NCBI RefSeq assembly: GCF_900114535.1 | Contig: NZ_FOTK01000005.1 | Span: 1-64,000, forward strand | Length of the DNA stretch: 64,000 nt | Direction of reading: 5' to 3' | Source: Methylobacterium pseudosasicola | GTDB lineage: Bacteria; Pseudomonadota; Alphaproteobacteria; Rhizobiales; Beijerinckiaceae | Shown: in pieces, positions 17,796-26,430 of the stretch | Layout of the letters: the number at the start of each line of letters is the position of its first letter | How positions within the stretch are numbered: the first letter of the stretch is position 1 | Notes under the pieces: model-generated | Seen by the model: the letters and a program-made list of their open reading frames with translations, nothing else | Databases searched by the model: none | What the model was told of the DNA's origin: nothing | Position numbers and translations under genes: made by a program

Positions 17796-18539
17796 GTGGC
17801 GATGCGTGAGACGCTGTGGGCGCAGGTCGCCAAGGACCTGACCGCCGGGATCACCTCGGGACGCTTCCCGGTGGGGTCGCTGCTGCCGACCGAACTGGAA
17901 CTGTGCGAGCGATACGGGACCAGCCGTCACACGATGCGCACGGCGATCCGCCAGTTGCAGGATCAGGGATTGGTCTCCCGGAACAAGAAGGCTGGGACGC
18001 GGGTGGAAGCGGCCGCGCCGACCAGCGGCTACCGGCAGCCGCTGGCTTCCCTGGAAGACCTGATCCAGTTCGGCGCCGCGCATATCCGCGAGGTTCGGGA
18101 GACGGCAGCCGTCACGGTCGAGGCCGACCTGGCGCGGGAACTCGGATGCGAGGCCGGAACGTGCTGGTTCCGCATCTCCAGCCTGCGCCTGGACGGCAGA
18201 CCGGGCGGGGCCCCGGTCGGGTGGACGGACGTATATATTGACCCGGCCTATGCCGACCTCGGAGATGTCGTCCGCGCGTCCCCGGACGTTCTGATCAGCA
18301 CGCTGATTGAGCAGCGTTACGGCCGGAGAAGCGCCGAGATCCGCCAGGATGTCGAGGCGATCGCGCTGCCGGCGGTCCATGCCCCCGCGCTGAAGGCCGG
18401 CATCGACACGCCCGCCCTCCGGATCGTGCGGCACTACCTCGATGATGCGGGCAAGATCATCGAGATCTCGTCGACCATCCACCCGGCTGGGCGCTTCACG
18501 GTCTCGCAGCGCATGCGGCGCATGAATGAAGGCACGTGA
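17796..18539 (+). CDS. GntR-family regulator with UTRA ligand domain (HutC type)
   Basis: A 247-aa transcription regulator. The N-terminal winged helix (about residues 5-75) shows the GntR pattern RFPVGSLLPTELELCERYGTS with the recognition helix SRHTMRTAIRQLQ and wing NKKAGTRV. The UTRA effector domain fills about residues 95-245 and includes FRISSLRL, DVYIDPAY and the final RFTVSQRMRR. UTRA domains bind small metabolites such as urocanate or sugars. It is divergent from the lyase-dctA genes across a gap with two TGTCCGGACA palindromes, so it is most likely their repressor. GTG at 17796 or ATG at 17802 could start it. Confidence 0.92.
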   Translation: MAMRETLWAQVAKDLTAGITSGRFPVGSLLPTELELCERYGTSRHTMRTAIRQLQDQGLVSRNKKAGTRVEAAAPTSGYRQPLASLEDLIQFGAAHIREVRETAAVTVEADLARELGCEAGTCWFRISSLRLDGRPGGAPVGWTDVYIDPAYADLGDVVRASPDVLISTLIEQRYGRRSAEIRQDVEAIALPAVHAPALKAGIDTPALRIVRHYLDDAGKIIEISSTIHPAGRFTVSQRMRRMNEGT

Positions 18540-18994
18540 GTCGCCGAAAGAGCACTGCGATATCCGACCGGCGCCCCCGCTCTACGAGCGCACAGAAGTG
18601 GACACGCCGCTAACCTACGCGTTCGGGTCCATTGATGTTCGAGTAGCGGCGCTTGTTCTGGACCGTGCGTCGATGCGCTTTCTGCTGAGCAACGCCGCAC
18701 CATGAGCAATTCATTGAAGGAATCAAGACAACAGCGAACTTCCATCAATGAAGTCAAAACATCGCCTTTGGGGCAAAAGATCAACTTCCGCCTCCCAAGC
18801 CGAAATTGCTGGCGGGCCGACGAAGGGCCGCTTTGGGAAGGGTCGATAGCCGTCGGCCTCACCGAGAGGGGTGGAAAGCAGTCACGGTACGCGCAAGCTG
18901 CTCGGCTCCAGGCCCGAAGGGCGCCGCATCACGGCCAAACGAGGCACCACGCCGGGTTGCTTCGCTGCGCTCGCACGGACGGCCCCCAAAGCGA
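18540..18994. other. Convergent gap with a low-GC patch, no supported gene
   Basis: About 455 bases between the ends of the GntR and MocR genes. Bases 18700-18795 are much richer in A and T than the surroundings and contain an 8-bp inverted repeat, TTCATTGA (18710-18717) and TCAATGAA (18745-18752). An ATG frame from 18702 begins with about 40 residues of normal-looking composition (MSNSLKESRQQRTS) and then runs into biased Arg/Ala sequence, suggesting a remnant rather than an intact gene. Confidence 0.45.
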
Positions 18995-20386
18995 TCACGC
19001 CAGCGCCGCCCGCAGGATCGGCCGGATGCGCGGGTCGATGCAGTGGGCGACATTGAAGCGCATGTAGCCGTTCCAGTCGTCGGACAGGCTGAAGGCCGTG
19101 CCCGGAGCCAGGACCATGCCCTGCGCCAGAGCCCGGCGCGCCACCTCGGCGCCGTCGCGCCCGTCCGGCAGGCGCATCCACAGGAAGAAGCCGCCCCGGG
19201 GCTGCGCCCAAGGTTCCAGGCCGCAGGCGCCGAGCTCGGCCGAGGCCTGGACCATGGCGCCGGCGAGCCGCCGCTTGGTCTCGGCGAGGTGCCGGCGATA
19301 GCAGCCCTCGGTGATCAGGCTGTGCACCAAAGCCGCCGTGACGTGGCCGTTGCCGAGGCTGAGCGCGAGCTTCAGGTCGACCAGGGGCTCGACCCAGTCG
19401 GCCCGGAGCGCGATCCAGCCGCAGCGCGCCGCCGCCGACAAGGTCTTTGAGAAGCTGCCGATCTGGATCACCCGCTCCAGCCCGTCGAATCCGGCGAGCC
19501 GCGGCGCCGGCTCCGGTTCGAGGTCCCCAAAAATCTCGTCCTCGACGATCAGGGTGTCGTGCGCCTCGCACAGCTTCAGCAGCCGGTGAGCGATGGCCGG
19601 GGCGAGGCTCGCGCCGGTGGGGTTCTGGAGCGCCGCGTTGGTCAGGTAGAAGCGCGGCCGATGCCGTTCGAGCAGGGTCCCGAGGGCCCGCAGATCCGGC
19701 CCCTCCGGGGTCAGCGGCACGCCGACCACCGAGACCCTTTGCGCCCGCAGCAGCGCCAGGAAGTTGAAGTAGCAGGGATCGTCCACCAGCACGGTGTCGC
19801 CCGGCTGGAGCAGGAACCGACAGACGAGGTCGAGGGCCTGGGTGGCGGATTCCACCAGCACGATCTGGTCCGGCTCGGCGCCGACGCCCTTCTCAGCGAT
19901 CTTGCGGGCGATCTGGATCCGCAGGGGCTCGTAGCCGAGCGGCCGGTCGTAATTGGTCATCTCGGCCAGATCCGCCCGCGCCACCCGGCGCAGGCCCCGC
20001 CGGAGCGCCTCGTGCGGCATCCAGGAATCCGGCAGCCAGCCGGCCCCGGGCTTGAGCTGGTCCGCGCCGGCCTGCTGCGCCTGGCGGGTGATCCAGAGCG
20101 GATCGACGATCCGGTCGAGCCGCGGCCCCATCGCCTGGAGCGAGAGCGGCCGGGTCTTGCCGGCGACGTAGAAGCCCGAGCCCGGCCGCGCCACCAGGGT
20201 GCCCTCGGCGGCCAGGCGGTCATAGGCTTCAACGACGGTCGATTTCGACACGCCCATCGTGTCCGCGAAGGCCCGCACGGACGGGATCCGGACCCCGGGC
20301 ACGAGATGCCGCGCCGCGATCCGCTCGCGGATCTCGCCGGCCACGATCTCCACGCGCGTCCCGGCGGCCTTGGTCGCGACCTGCAT
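18995..20386 (-). CDS. MocR-type regulator (GntR winged helix fused to aminotransferase domain)
   Basis: A 463-aa PLP-dependent transcription regulator. A GntR-type winged helix covers about residues 10-80 (VPGVRIPSVRAFADTMGVSK, VVEAYDRLAAEG). A fold-type I aminotransferase-like domain follows, with ALQNPTGASL, the acidic VEDEIFGDLE for the PLP ring nitrogen, and GSFSKTLSAAAR containing the Schiff-base lysine. An open frame reaches back to 20464, but I chose ATG at 20386 because MQVATKAAGT leads straight into the winged helix. It is divergent from a DUF1127 gene; MocR proteins often regulate a divergent neighbour. The amino-acid or amine pathway is not evident. Confidence 0.9.
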   Translation of the reverse strand: MQVATKAAGTRVEIVAGEIRERIAARHLVPGVRIPSVRAFADTMGVSKSTVVEAYDRLAAEGTLVARPGSGFYVAGKTRPLSLQAMGPRLDRIVDPLWITRQAQQAGADQLKPGAGWLPDSWMPHEALRRGLRRVARADLAEMTNYDRPLGYEPLRIQIARKIAEKGVGAEPDQIVLVESATQALDLVCRFLLQPGDTVLVDDPCYFNFLALLRAQRVSVVGVPLTPEGPDLRALGTLLERHRPRFYLTNAALQNPTGASLAPAIAHRLLKLCEAHDTLIVEDEIFGDLEPEPAPRLAGFDGLERVIQIGSFSKTLSAAARCGWIALRADWVEPLVDLKLALSLGNGHVTAALVHSLITEGCYRRHLAETKRRLAGAMVQASAELGACGLEPWAQPRGGFFLWMRLPDGRDGAEVARRALAQGMVLAPGTAFSLSDDWNGYMRFNVAHCIDPRIRPILRAALA

Positions 20387-20499
20387 CCGTACTGCCTTTC
20401 CGACCGGACAATTCTTCCAAATCGTACCGAACTGTTCCTGTCGCCGCCAGCCCCGTGGGGGCAAGATCGCTCGATTCCGGAAAGACGGAGGATCGAACC

Positions 20500-20805
20500 A
20501 TGGACCAGTGCCTGCCCGAGACCGCCCCCGCCCTGGGCCGGCCGTCCTGGCTCGCGCGAGCCGCCCGGACGATCATCGAGGCCGCTGCGGCGATGCGGGC
20601 GGAGCTGTCGCGCGCGGCCATGAACCGGCGCGTCCTGCACCGGCTCTCGACCCTGTCGGCGCGGGAGTTGAAGGATATCGGCCTGACCCCGCAGGACGTG
20701 GCCGATGCGGGCGTGCCGGGGCGGCACGATGCCATCGACCTGCTGGTCGGGCGGCGGGACGCGCGCCGCCGGGGGCGGGGCGTGGGCGGCTGGCCCTCGG
20801 CCTGA
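20500..20805 (+). CDS. DUF1127 small protein
   Basis: A 101-aa protein with a C-terminal DUF1127 segment at about residues 48-75 (LHRLSTLSARELKDIGLTPQ), flanked by Arg-rich sequence. Small DUF1127 proteins of alphaproteobacteria have been tied to RNA turnover, and to phosphate and amine metabolism, but this longer form is unassigned. ATG at 20500 follows GGAGG with suitable spacing. It is divergent from the MocR regulator over a 113-base gap that must hold both promoters. Confidence 0.82.
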   Translation: MDQCLPETAPALGRPSWLARAARTIIEAAAAMRAELSRAAMNRRVLHRLSTLSARELKDIGLTPQDVADAGVPGRHDAIDLLVGRRDARRRGRGVGGWPSA

Positions 20806-20871
20806 GGCCTCAGCCCACTGTGCTGCAGCCATCGACTTGCCCAAGCCCAACGCAGGCGCCACTCTCAAAAG

Positions 20872-21123
20872 ATGTTGGTCGAATTCTCGGACCTGCTGCG
20901 AAAAGAGGATCCCGGGGCCGCGCTTCGGGATCTCGACGATGTTGTTGTACCTGTCCCGGCCGTAACCGATGACGGCGATACGATTGCCGCCGGTTGCGAA
21001 GGGACCATCGTCGGAGGCTGGAAGGGCGGCGAAGCCTTCTTCGTCGAGTTCCCGGAGCCCGCGGGTGCCGTCGCACCGGTGCGGCCGAGTAATCTGAGAC
21101 GCATCGGCCGCCACGCGCTGTGA
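20872..21123 (+). CDS. DUF4926-like small protein
   Basis: An 83-aa protein. Its pattern, an acidic start, then VVVPVPAVTDD, a CEGTIVGGW turn and AFFVEFPEP, resembles the DUF4926 family, small SH3-like proteins with the GTVV and VEF motifs. That family often sits directly before a DUF6883 gene, as here: its stop overlaps the GTG of the next, decayed frame by four bases. The pair can look like a toxin-immunity or toxin-antitoxin unit, but no activity is established. Family call by motif only. Confidence 0.6.
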   Translation: MLVEFSDLLRKEDPGAALRDLDDVVVPVPAVTDDGDTIAAGCEGTIVGGWKGGEAFFVEFPEPAGAVAPVRPSNLRRIGRHAL

Positions 21124-21409
21124 GTCGCGTAGATCTGCCGGCACTCCTGGGCCTGCGCATGCAGGGCGAAAAGGTCGTCAGCTATTTGCTGGATCCGGCT
21201 CACCCGAAGCGCGCATGCTGTTCAATGCCGTCGGGTCCCGACGCATCATTTGCGAAGGCCCAATCCTGGGTGTCGACGGCCGAAAGCCCTGGATCCGATC
21301 CGTCTAGCCCATCGAAGACGACCTCTACGGCCGCCTCCTCACCATCGTCCCGTTGCCAGCTCGACGCAAAACAGCACGATCGATTCCGGGTGGGCCGGAA
21401 ACGCAATGA
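21120..21409 (+). pseudogene. Decayed DUF6883-like gene
   Basis: The first frame from GTG 21120 gives the expected N-terminus, with EKVVSYLLDPAHPKR matching the family's EKIxDYLLNPxHP. The family's C-terminal part (CEGPILGVDGRKPWIRSV, then IEDDLYGRLLTIV) lies in another frame from about 21215 and is interrupted by a TAG at 21305. The central 40 or so residues of the family are missing. A deletion with frameshift plus a stop codon therefore broke this gene. It overlaps the DUF4926-like gene by four bases. Confidence 0.5.
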
Positions 21410-21493
21410 CAGGCTGAGCAGGACAGGACATGCCGAAAGGCCCGAAGCGATCGGGCCGGCAGGCTTAAAGTCTGTAGGAAAGGATAATAGAAG

Positions 21494-21570
21494 TGGCGCG
21501 GGCGACGGGGCTCGAACCCGCGACCTCCGGCGTGACAGGCCGGCACTCTAACCAACTGAGCTACGCCCGC
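21494..21570 (-). tRNA. tRNA-Asp (GTC)
   Basis: A complete cloverleaf on the minus strand. Acceptor GCGGGCG pairs with CGCCCGC, the D arm is GCTC...GAGT, the anticodon loop holds GTC (aspartate), the T arm is CGGGTTCGAGCCCCG-like, the discriminator is G, and CCA is encoded at 21496-21494. It lies upstream of the nuo operon on the opposite strand. Confidence 0.97.
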
Positions 21571-21912
21571 ACGGCGTGGTCGCCTCGAAGGGGCGTTTCG
21601 CCCGGCGACGGGGCGGGGTTTATGGGCCGGGCGGGGGGCTGTCAAGCGCGTCCGTGGCGGTTTCGTACGGGACGCGACCGGATGGCCTGCGCGCTTGCGT
21701 CGTGTTGCAGGGCCGCCGCGTGTTCCCACATCCCTACACAAGGCAGGACATGCACGTTGTGCGACGCGGCAAGCCATTGTCACGGGTCAGCGGCTCGACT
21801 AAGCCTCCGGCCGCGCGCATCCTGGCATAAGAACAATTCCACGGGCGAATCCGGTTCGGCGGCGCACCGCGGTTTCCCACGTCAGATCGAGACGCTCTCG
21901 CGAGGCCCTGGC
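21571..21912 (+). promoter_or_regulatory. Upstream region of the nuo operon
   Basis: About 340 bases between the 5' end of tRNA-Asp (transcribed leftward) and nuoA. It should hold both the tRNA promoter and the nuo promoter. No ORF is convincing. A TTGTGC/TTGTCAC-containing stretch at about 21757-21787 is the least GC-rich part and a plausible nuo promoter. GAGG a few bases before ATG 21913 serves as ribosome site. No operator can be named. Confidence 0.4.
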
Positions 21913-22278
21913 ATGACCGGATTGTTGGCGGACTACCTTCCGCTCATCGTGTTCATCGGCGTGGCTCTGTTCATCGCCACCGCCCTGCTGGTCGTGCCCT
22001 TCCTGGTCGCCTTCAAGAGCCCGGATCCCGAGAAGCTCTCGGCCTACGAGTGCGGCTTCAATGCTTTCGACGATGCCCGCATGAAGTTCGACGTGCGGTT
22101 CTACCTCGTGGCGATCCTGTTCATCATCTTCGACCTCGAGGTCGCGTTCCTGTTCCCGTGGGCGATCACCTTCGGAGACCTTGGCTGGTTCGGCTTCTGG
22201 TCGATGATCGTCTTCCTGGGCGTGCTGACGGTCGGTTTCGTCTACGAGTGGCGCAAGGGCGCCCTCGAGTGGGATTGA
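21913..22278 (+). CDS. nuoA: NADH-quinone oxidoreductase subunit A
   Basis: A 121-aa membrane subunit of respiratory complex I, near the quinone site. Three membrane helices are visible (about 9-31, 62-84, 90-112). The first loop carries the conserved [13 protein letters not shown] motif and the second helix starts [19 protein letters not shown]. It is the first gene of a complete nuoA-N operon. ATG at 21913 gives the normal N-terminus; a longer frame upstream is not conserved in type. Confidence 0.97.
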   Translation: MTGLLADYLPLIVFIGVALFIATALLVVPFLVAFKSPDPEKLSAYECGFNAFDDARMKFDVRFYLVAILFIIFDLEVAFLFPWAITFGDLGWFGFWSMIVFLGVLTVGFVYEWRKGALEWD

Positions 22279-22322
22279 TTCGCGACAGCAGCCGCCTGCC
22301 CGCACCGCATTCCGAGTCGCCG

Positions 22323-22922
22323 ATGGCCCTGATCACCGACACGACCCACAGCCTGTCCCGCGCCCCCGCGGTCGCGCCCCAGCCGAAGGGGATCATCGAT
22401 CCCAATACCGGCCGGCCGATCGGCGCCGACGATCCGACCTTCCTGTCGATCAGCGACGAGCTGGCCGACCGGGGATTCCTGCTCACCACCACGGACGAGC
22501 TGATCAACTGGGCCCGCACCGGCTCGCTGATGTGGATGACCTTCGGGCTCGCCTGCTGCGCCGTCGAGATGATGCAGATGTCGATGCCGCGCTACGATTG
22601 CGAGCGCTTCGGCTTCGCGCCCCGCGGCTCGCCACGCCAGTCGGACGTGATGATCGTCGCCGGCACCCTGACCAACAAGATGGCCCCGGCCCTCCGCAAG
22701 GTCTACGACCAGATGCCGGAGCCGCGCTACGTGATCTCGATGGGCTCCTGCGCCAACGGCGGCGGCTACTACCACTATTCCTATTCGGTGGTGCGCGGCT
22801 GCGACCGGGTGGTGCCGGTGGACATCTACGTGCCCGGCTGCCCGCCCACCGCCGAGGCGCTGCTCTACGGCGTGCTGCTTCTCCAGAAGAAGATCCGCCG
22901 GACCGGCACGATCGAGCGCTGA
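22323..22922 (+). CDS. nuoB: NADH-quinone oxidoreductase subunit B
   Basis: A 199-aa peripheral subunit carrying cluster N2, the last iron-sulfur centre before quinone. Ligand region CCAVEMM, then [10 protein letters not shown] and [11 protein letters not shown], supply the four cysteines. The first 40 residues are a loosely conserved extension. ATG at 22323 lies 44 bases after nuoA; the frame is open further back but overlaps nuoA. Confidence 0.97.
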   Translation: MALITDTTHSLSRAPAVAPQPKGIIDPNTGRPIGADDPTFLSISDELADRGFLLTTTDELINWARTGSLMWMTFGLACCAVEMMQMSMPRYDCERFGFAPRGSPRQSDVMIVAGTLTNKMAPALRKVYDQMPEPRYVISMGSCANGGGYYHYSYSVVRGCDRVVPVDIYVPGCPPTAEALLYGVLLLQKKIRRTGTIER

Positions 22923-22931
22923 GGGACGGCC

Positions 22932-23579
22932 ATGACGAACGGCATCTCGATCCTGTCGCACACGCAGCCCGAGAGCGGCGCTGCCGCCCTCACGGCGCTG
23001 ACCGAGCGGGTCACCAGCGCACTCGGGCCGGCGGTGGTGTCCCACGCCATCGCGTTCGGCGAGCTGACCCTGGTGGTCCAGGCCTCCGACATCGTCTACG
23101 CGCTGACCTACCTGCGCGATGACCCGGCCTGCGCGTTCCGCAGCTTCATCGACATTTGCGGCGCGGACTACCCGCAGCGCGAGAAGCGCTTCGACGTGGT
23201 CTACCACCTGCTCTCGCTGCGCCACAACGCGCGCATCCGTGTGAAGGTGCAGACCGACGAGGTGACCCCGGTCCCCTCGGCGATCGAGGTGTTTCCAGCC
23301 GCCAACTGGTACGAGCGCGAGACCTACGACCTCTACGGCATCCTGTTCTCGGGGCATCCGGACCTGCGCCGGCTGCTCACCGATTACGGGTTCGAGGGGC
23401 ATCCCCTGCGCAAGGACTTCCCGCTCACCGGCTTCGTCGAGGTCCGGTACGACCAGGACGAGGCCCGGGTCGTCTACGAGCCGGTCCAGCTGACGCAGGA
23501 ATTCCGGAACTTCGATTTCCTCTCGCCCTGGGAGGGCACGGATTACGTGCTCCCGGGCGACGAGAAGAAGTCGGCCTGA
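22932..23579 (+). CDS. nuoC: NADH-quinone oxidoreductase subunit C
   Basis: A 215-aa peripheral subunit of complex I that packs against NuoD. It has the family's [13 protein letters not shown] segment, [20 protein letters not shown] and the [15 protein letters not shown] motif near the C-terminus. It is a separate gene here, not fused to nuoD as in enterobacteria. It starts nine bases after nuoB. Confidence 0.97.
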   Translation: MTNGISILSHTQPESGAAALTALTERVTSALGPAVVSHAIAFGELTLVVQASDIVYALTYLRDDPACAFRSFIDICGADYPQREKRFDVVYHLLSLRHNARIRVKVQTDEVTPVPSAIEVFPAANWYERETYDLYGILFSGHPDLRRLLTDYGFEGHPLRKDFPLTGFVEVRYDQDEARVVYEPVQLTQEFRNFDFLSPWEGTDYVLPGDEKKSA

Positions 23580-23595
23580 GGAGCGGAACCGCCCG

Positions 23596-24786
23596 ATGAC
23601 CGAGCACAATATCCGCAACTTCGCGATCAATTTCGGCCCGCAGCACCCGGCGGCGCACGGCGTGCTGCGCCTCGTGCTGGAGCTGGACGGCGAAGTGGTC
23701 GAGCGGGTCGATCCGCATATCGGGTTGCTGCACCGCGGCACCGAGAAGCTGATCGAGCACAAGACCTACCTGCAGGCGACGCCCTATTTCGACCGGCTCG
23801 ACTACGTGTCGCCGATGAACCAGGAGCACGCCTTCTGCCTGGCGATCGAGAAGCTCGCGGGCATCGAGGTGCCCCGGCGCGCGCAGCTGATCCGTGTGCT
23901 GTTCTGCGAGATCGGCCGACTGCTGTCGCACCTGCTCAACGTCACCACGCAGGCGATGGATGTCGGCGCCCTCACGCCTCCGCTCTGGGGCTTCGAGGAG
24001 CGCGAGAAGCTGATGATCTTTTACGAGCGCGCTTCGGGCGCTCGACTGCACGCCAACTACTTCCGGCCAGGCGGCGTCCACCAGGACCTGCCGCCCAAGC
24101 TGATCGACGACATCGAGGCGTTCTGCGACCCGTTCCTGCAGGTCGTCCAGGATCTCGACGACCTCGTGATGGCCAACCGCATCTTCAAGCAGCGCAACGT
24201 CGATATCGGCATCGTGTCGGTGGACGAGTGCATGGAGTGGGGCTTCTCCGGCGTCATGCTGCGCGGCTCGGGCATCCCGTGGGACCTGCGCAAGGCGCAG
24301 CCCTACGAGTGCTACGAGGAGATGGAGTTCGACGTGCCGGTTGGCCGGAACGGCGACACCTACGATCGGCAGGTGATCCGCATGGAAGAGATGCGGGAAT
24401 CGGCCAAGATCATGAAGCAGTGCTGCGCCAAGCTGCGCGAGCCGGCCGGGCAGGGCCCGATCGCCGCCATCGACGGCAAGTTCGCGCCGCCGCCGCGCCG
24501 CGAGATGAAGCGCTCGATGGAAGCGCTCATCCACCACTTCAAGCTCTACACCGAGGGCTTCCACGTGCCGGAGGGCGAAGTCTACGCCGCCGTGGAGGCG
24601 CCCAAGGGCGAGTTCGGCGTCTATCTCGTGTCCGACGGCACCAACAAGCCGTATCGCTGCAAGATCCGCGCGCCGGGCTTCGCGCATCTTCAGGCGATGG
24701 ATTGGATGTGCCGGGGGCACCTTCTGGCCGACGTGTCCTGTGTGCTCGGCACCCTCGACATCGTGTTCGGCGAAGTGGATCGGTAA
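23596..24786 (+). CDS. nuoD: NADH-quinone oxidoreductase subunit D
   Basis: A 396-aa subunit forming the quinone pocket with NuoB. It has [14 protein letters not shown] with the quinone-binding histidine, HRGTEKLIE, and the C-terminal [15 protein letters not shown] ending typical of the 49-kDa family. Length is normal. It begins 16 bases after nuoC, with GAGG upstream. Confidence 0.97.
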   Translation: MTEHNIRNFAINFGPQHPAAHGVLRLVLELDGEVVERVDPHIGLLHRGTEKLIEHKTYLQATPYFDRLDYVSPMNQEHAFCLAIEKLAGIEVPRRAQLIRVLFCEIGRLLSHLLNVTTQAMDVGALTPPLWGFEEREKLMIFYERASGARLHANYFRPGGVHQDLPPKLIDDIEAFCDPFLQVVQDLDDLVMANRIFKQRNVDIGIVSVDECMEWGFSGVMLRGSGIPWDLRKAQPYECYEEMEFDVPVGRNGDTYDRQVIRMEEMRESAKIMKQCCAKLREPAGQGPIAAIDGKFAPPPRREMKRSMEALIHHFKLYTEGFHVPEGEVYAAVEAPKGEFGVYLVSDGTNKPYRCKIRAPGFAHLQAMDWMCRGHLLADVSCVLGTLDIVFGEVDR

Positions 24787-24798
24787 GGCGTTAGCAGG

Positions 24799-26160
24799 AT
24801 GGCAAACCGCAGACTCGCGCCGGCCTCTGAGCAGCCCGAGAGCTTCGCGTTCTCCCCTGAGAACGCGGAGTGGGCGAAGACCCAGATCGCCAAGTACCCG
24901 GAAGGCCGCCAGGCCTCCGCGGTGATCTCCCTGCTCTGGAAGGCGCAGGAGCAGAACGGCGGCTGGCTCCCGCGGGCGGCCATCGAGGCGGTGGCGGCCG
25001 AGCTCGGTATGCCGAACATCCGCGTGCTGGAGGTGGCGACCTTCTACACGATGTTCGCCCTGGAGCCGGTGGGCCGGTTCTGGATCCAGGTCTGCGGCAC
25101 GGTGCCGTGCGATTCCTGCGGCGCCCGTGGCCTGAAGGAGATGCTCGAGGCGCGCCTCGGCCCCTCCGGCCACGTCTCCGCCGACGGCAATTTCTCCTGG
25201 CTCGAAGTCGAGTGTCTGGGCGCCTGCTGCAACGCCCCGATGGTGCAGATCAACCAGGATTACTACGAGGACCTGACCCCGGAGTCCCTCGGCACGCTGA
25301 TGGACGACCTAGCGGCCGGAAGGCCGGTCAAGGTCGGCTCGCAGATAGGGCGCCAGGCCTCGGAGCCGCAGGGCGGCCCGGACACGCTCACCGACCCGAC
25401 CCTGTTCGACGGGTCTCGGATCGGCGCCTGGCGCAAGCGCTTCGAGGACACGGCGAAGTCGGACGATTCGGCGGCGAAGTCCGACGAGGCCGCCTCGACC
25501 GATCGGCGCGCCGCCGAACAGCCGAAGCCAGCCCGGCCGGATGCCGGTCGCCCGGTCGAGCGCTCGGTGAGCGACGCGCCGGCCCAGCGCGCGGCCGACG
25601 GCAAGACGCCGGTCAAGGAGCAGGACCAGGCGGATGCGGCCGAGACCGGCCGCTCGACGGCCAAGGAGGGTGCGGCGCGCCCGGGCGACGCGGATCTGCG
25701 CGAAGCCCCTGCCAAGGCGGTGTCCTCCGGCGAGCAGGCCGGGGGCGACCAGGGCAGCCAGGAGACACCCGACCGCGGGACGGTCCCGCAGCAGCCGGAA
25801 GCCTCCGGTGCCAGCGAGGGCGAGGTCGCCGCGGAAGCCGAGGAGGCACGCATCGCCGGGGCGCTCGCCGCCCTGCCGAAGGACGCGACCCCCGAGCAGA
25901 AGGCGAATGCGGTCGGCACTCGTCCGCCCGGCCTCGACGCCGCCCGCGCCGGCCAGGCGGACGACCTGACCCGGATCAAGGGCATCGGCCCGGGCAACAG
26001 CCAGCGCCTGAACGGCCTCGGCATCTACCATTTCGACCAGATCGCCGCCTGGACCCGCGACGAGATCACCTGGGTCGGGACCTACCTCGCGTTCCCGGGT
26101 CGCATCGACCGGGAGAACTGGGTCGGGCAGGCTCAAACGCTGTCGGGCACCGGGGCCTGA
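24799..26160 (+). CDS. nuoE: NADH-quinone oxidoreductase subunit E with long C-terminal extension
   Basis: A 453-aa protein, against about 166 in E. coli. Residues 1-175 are the standard 24-kDa subunit, with its [2Fe-2S] ligands C99, C104, C139 and C143, feeding electrons with NuoF. Residues about 180-390 are a low-complexity Ala/Glu/Asp/Lys/Ser stretch, probably disordered. Residues about 391-450 form a helix-hairpin-helix-like unit (LTRIKGIGPGNSQRLNGLGI, then FDQIAAWT and WVGTYLAFPGRI). That end domain recurs on several alphaproteobacterial proteins, and its role on complex I is unknown. It starts 12 bases after nuoD. Confidence 0.95.
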   Translation: MANRRLAPASEQPESFAFSPENAEWAKTQIAKYPEGRQASAVISLLWKAQEQNGGWLPRAAIEAVAAELGMPNIRVLEVATFYTMFALEPVGRFWIQVCGTVPCDSCGARGLKEMLEARLGPSGHVSADGNFSWLEVECLGACCNAPMVQINQDYYEDLTPESLGTLMDDLAAGRPVKVGSQIGRQASEPQGGPDTLTDPTLFDGSRIGAWRKRFEDTAKSDDSAAKSDEAASTDRRAAEQPKPARPDAGRPVERSVSDAPAQRAADGKTPVKEQDQADAAETGRSTAKEGAARPGDADLREAPAKAVSSGEQAGGDQGSQETPDRGTVPQQPEASGASEGEVAAEAEEARIAGALAALPKDATPEQKANAVGTRPPGLDAARAGQADDLTRIKGIGPGNSQRLNGLGIYHFDQIAAWTRDEITWVGTYLAFPGRIDRENWVGQAQTLSGTGA

Positions 26161-26165
26161 CCGCG

Positions 26166-26420
26166 ATGGCCGAGGTGACGAACGAGCTGATCTACGAGGT
26201 GCTGAAGGCGATGCAGACGCGCCTCGGCAACGTGGAAGACGGTCTGCGCGAAGTGCGTGGCGAACTGAAGGGCGTGCGCGGCAATCAGCAAGCCCAGCAG
26301 GTCCAGATGAGCGCCGTGCAGACCGATATCGGCAACCTCTACGAAGCGTTCGGTACCCTCGACTCGCGACTCGCCCGGATCGAGCGCCGCCTCGACATCA
26401 TCGACACTCCGGTCCGCTAA
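26166..26420 (+). CDS. Small coiled-coil protein between nuoE and nuoF
   Basis: An 84-aa hydrophilic, all-helical protein of unknown function. From about residue 10 to 80 it has a heptad-like pattern ([34 protein letters not shown]) typical of small coiled coils. It starts five bases after the nuoE stop and ends ten bases before nuoF, on the same strand, so it is translated from the nuo mRNA. Its C-terminal IERRLD recurs in the small gene after nuoF. E. coli nuo has nothing at this place. It could be a complex I accessory or assembly factor, or a selfish small gene. No domain can be named. Confidence 0.78.
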   Translation: MAEVTNELIYEVLKAMQTRLGNVEDGLREVRGELKGVRGNQQAQQVQMSAVQTDIGNLYEAFGTLDSRLARIERRLDIIDTPVR

Positions 26421-26430
26421 GAGACAGGTC

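Noticed and set aside
18434-18862. A 142-codon minus-strand frame at the GntR 3' end
   Set aside because: It overlaps the GntR gene antisense and has no recognisable protein pattern.
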